Source: CS1-C013 sp964347265
GTDB lineage: Archaea > Aenigmatarchaeota > Aenigmatarchaeia > Aenigmatarchaeales > Aenigmatarchaeaceae
DNA length: 64,000 nt
Reading direction: 5' to 3'
Assembly: GCA_964347265.1 (NCBI GenBank)
Contig: CAYFXV010000001.1
Coordinates: 1-64,000 of the forward strand
Shown here: positions 62,537 to 64,000 of the stretch, piece after piece
Numbering within the stretch: the first letter of the stretch is position 1
Layout: each line of letters begins with the position of its first letter
The notes under the pieces: generated by a model
Seen by the model: the letters and a program-made list of their open reading frames with translations, nothing else
What the model was told of the DNA's origin: nothing
Database searches by the model: none
Program-made: the position numbers and the translations under genes

Positions 62537-62622
62537 ATCTAGCAAATATTTTAACTCTATTATTGTAGTTAATAAAACGAAAAGTTTAAATTTATGAATT
62601 ATTTATTCTATATTGTGTTTGT

Positions 62623-62781
62623 ATGCCAGATGATCTTGATGTATTTATTGCATCTCAGAGGAGAAATAATACTAAATTAAAACATTTTGAAGAAGTTGGC
62701 AAAGATATATTTGTAGAATACAAAACTCCCATTAAACGAGAATATAAAGACTATATAAACATTTCTTCTCTTTTTAAATAA
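62623..62781 (+). CDS. 52-residue hypothetical protein
   Basis: A 53-codon frame runs from ATG at 62623 to TAA at 62781. It begins MPDDLDVFIASQRRNNTKLK and ends with a YKDYINISSLFK tail. A TATA-like GTTTAAATTTATG lies about 35 bases upstream. Codon choice fits the genome, but the evidence is only an open frame with a sensible start in a 275-base gap. No family is recognised. Confidence 0.5.
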   Translation: MPDDLDVFIASQRRNNTKLKHFEEVGKDIFVEYKTPIKREYKDYINISSLFK

Positions 62782-62811
62782 TTTAAATATAAATTTATCC
62801 AAATTCTAAAC

Positions 62812-63567
62812 ATGATTGACAAACTTTTAAGAGCTTATTTAATTGAGAAAAAACCTTGGTATGGAATTGTATTAGGTTTTCTTTTTGCAAGCTTAGGAAT
62901 AATATTTGCTTTTCTTATTTTTAGAACAGAACCATCATTTCCTGCAGTTTTTTTAACAACTTTAGCAGCAGCACCTTTAATTGTTAAATTAATAAAAAGT
63001 GAAAGACAAAAAGAAAACATATTAAGAAGACATGAAAATATTATTGGAGTTTATTTTTATTTGTTCTTTGGAATGACCATTGCATTTGCTTTATTTAATG
63101 CTTTTTTACCAACTGAAATTTCTAGTTCTATTTTTAGTGAACAGCTAAACAAATTTTCTGCAGGTTATTTTACAGGACAATCTCAACTATTTTTTGAAAT
63201 AATTTTAAATAATCTTGGCTTAGTTTTATTCTTTTTCATATTATCTTTGTTTTATGGTTCTGGTTCAATGTTTCTTTTATCTTGGAACTCGTCCATACTT
63301 GGAGTAATGTGGGGCAATATATTGAAGATTTCACTTTCTTTAATGGATCCACTTGTTTTTGTTCAAAATGTTTTTTTCATATTTCCTTTCTTATTACCTG
63401 AAGTTGAGGCTTATTTCTTAGCTTCAATAGCTGGTGGTATAGTTTCTGTAAACTTGGATAATAAGAAAAAATTAGAAACTGCAATGAATGATTCTTTGAT
63501 GTTTTTAGTATTATCTATAGTGTTGATAATAATTGCTGGTGGTATAGAAACTATTTTGATTGCATAA
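62812..63567 (+). CDS. SpoIIM-like (stage II sporulation M) membrane protein
   Basis: The 251-residue protein has about six spans. It shows the DUF95/SpoIIM pattern, including a polar-flanked membrane hairpin in the first third (RQKENILRRHENIIGVYFY), NNLGLVLFFFILSLFYGSG (about 131-149), WNSSILGVMWG and a C-terminal LPEVEAYFLASIAGGIVS. Archaeal members are of unknown function and are not tied to sporulation. Confidence 0.82.
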   Translation: MIDKLLRAYLIEKKPWYGIVLGFLFASLGIIFAFLIFRTEPSFPAVFLTTLAAAPLIVKLIKSERQKENILRRHENIIGVYFYLFFGMTIAFALFNAFLPTEISSSIFSEQLNKFSAGYFTGQSQLFFEIILNNLGLVLFFFILSLFYGSGSMFLLSWNSSILGVMWGNILKISLSLMDPLVFVQNVFFIFPFLLPEVEAYFLASIAGGIVSVNLDNKKKLETAMNDSLMFLVLSIVLIIIAGGIETILIA

Positions 63568-63571
63568 ATTT

Positions 63572-64000
63572 ATGTCAGAATTATTAATTATGATTATGAA
63601 AAAATGGATTTTTTTATTATTCTCATTAACGTTTGTTTTTGTTACAATAAATTTGACAAGGGTTGAAGCTATAACAAACCCTACCCCTGATCCTGAATGT
63701 GATAGAAAAGAACCAGGAGAAAGCTTAAATGACGGAATTTGTAATTTAACTTGTCAATATATCGAATGCAATCCTGATGGAACTAGTGATTATGAAGTTA
63801 AGGTATTCAGGGAAGATTTCGATTATCTTGATAGCGATATATGGGCTTTTGAAGGAGTTGGACCCTTAGTTGAAAGTGGGAATTTAGTTGTGCACGTACT
63901 AGCATGGCAAACAAATTATGATACAAAGATTTTCACTGGAGAAAAATTTGGAAAAGCAATTTATGAGTTTAAAATTAAAATGACTGAAAAAGTTCAAGAT
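63572..64000 (+). CDS. Secreted protein, GH16/concanavalin-like start (partial)
   Basis: The frame is open to the end of the window (143 codons). It has a signal peptide (from MKKWIFLLFSLTFVF; an earlier Met at 63572 is also possible), then ECDRKEPGESLNDGICNL with several Cys and a beta domain with LDSDIWAFEGV, ESGNLVVHVLAWQTN and the FGKAIYEFKIKM element seen in GH16-like folds. The catalytic region lies beyond the window, so an enzyme is not proven. Confidence 0.6.
   Translation, partial: MSELLIMIMKKWIFLLFSLTFVFVTINLTRVEAITNPTPDPECDRKEPGESLNDGICNLTCQYIECNPDGTSDYEVKVFREDFDYLDSDIWAFEGVGPLVESGNLVVHVLAWQTNYDTKIFTGEKFGKAIYEFKIKMTEKVQD

Noticed and set aside
1..64000. CRISPR arrays, insertion sequences, transposases or integrases
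   Set aside because: No regularly spaced repeats of CRISPR type and no transposase, integrase or recombinase signature were seen in any frame inspected. The tRNA-fragment segments therefore lack a visible enzyme within the window.

Overview
The window is about 64 kb of AT-rich archaeal chromosome (by eye near 30% G+C) read with the standard genetic code. FEN-1, pelota, Pth2, aEF-1beta, CDP-archaeol synthase, an S-layer protein and TATA boxes 24-28 nt upstream of leaderless starts mark it as archaeal. The small, densely packed genes, form III RuBisCO with the AMP pathway, and many short membrane or Cys-rich proteins suggest a DPANN lineage of the Woesearchaeota/Pacearchaeota type. That placement is inference from gene content only.

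Layout: 0.2-8 kb (mostly minus strand) holds the AMP salvage route (ribose-1,5-bisphosphate isomerase, RuBisCO, AMP phosphorylase) in one probable operon with apgM, an AlkD-like protein and five small membrane proteins. 8-12.8 kb holds pcm, a FEN-1/HAD-like/DNA methyltransferase operon and a SPASM radical SAM protein. 12.8-17.9 kb holds lipid genes (geranylgeranyl reductase, a Tes-like tetraether synthase, a PAP2-like phosphatase), a GbsR-like regulator, two tiny zinc proteins and aEF-1beta. 17.9-33.9 kb is sugar metabolism: an ADP-dependent kinase, a four-gene glycogen operon (GT4, GH57, debranching enzyme, GT3), a PadR regulator, cupin PGI/TIM/FBP aldolase-phosphatase, GAPN, a phosphohexomutase and a GalT-like protein. 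33.9-41.8 kb mixes a tRNA, lipid headgroup genes (carS, a CDP-alcohol transferase), Pth2, a GT2 and membrane proteins. 41.8-46.2 kb is the S-layer gene with a membrane-anchored winged-helix protein just upstream. 46-54 kb has radical SAM proteins, three tRNAs, small membrane proteins and EndoQ. 53.9-61.5 kb is a minus-strand cluster of five related surface proteins (four lipoproteins, one polytopic protein) and a beta-rich anchored protein. One of the lipoproteins ends in a complete intein-like Hint domain. Pelota, a SpoIIM-like protein and a truncated secreted protein close the window.

Together the enzymes give a nearly complete path from glycogen or AMP to 2-phosphoglycerate: glycogen hydrolysis, ADP-dependent phosphorylation, PGI, aldolase, TIM, GAPN, apgM; and AMP to ribose-1,5-bisphosphate to RuBP to 3-phosphoglycerate to apgM.

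The most unusual observations are: (1) the Hint-tailed lipoprotein inside the surface-paralogue cluster; (2) tRNA 3'-end fragments lying directly downstream of genes, two of them bounding single-gene segments as direct repeats with no integrase; (3) a 31-bp exact repeat shared by two distant loci, both beside tRNA-derived sequence; (4) the small membrane proteins interleaved with the AMP pathway; (5) the GC-rich structured leader and strong Shine-Dalgarno of the S-layer gene.
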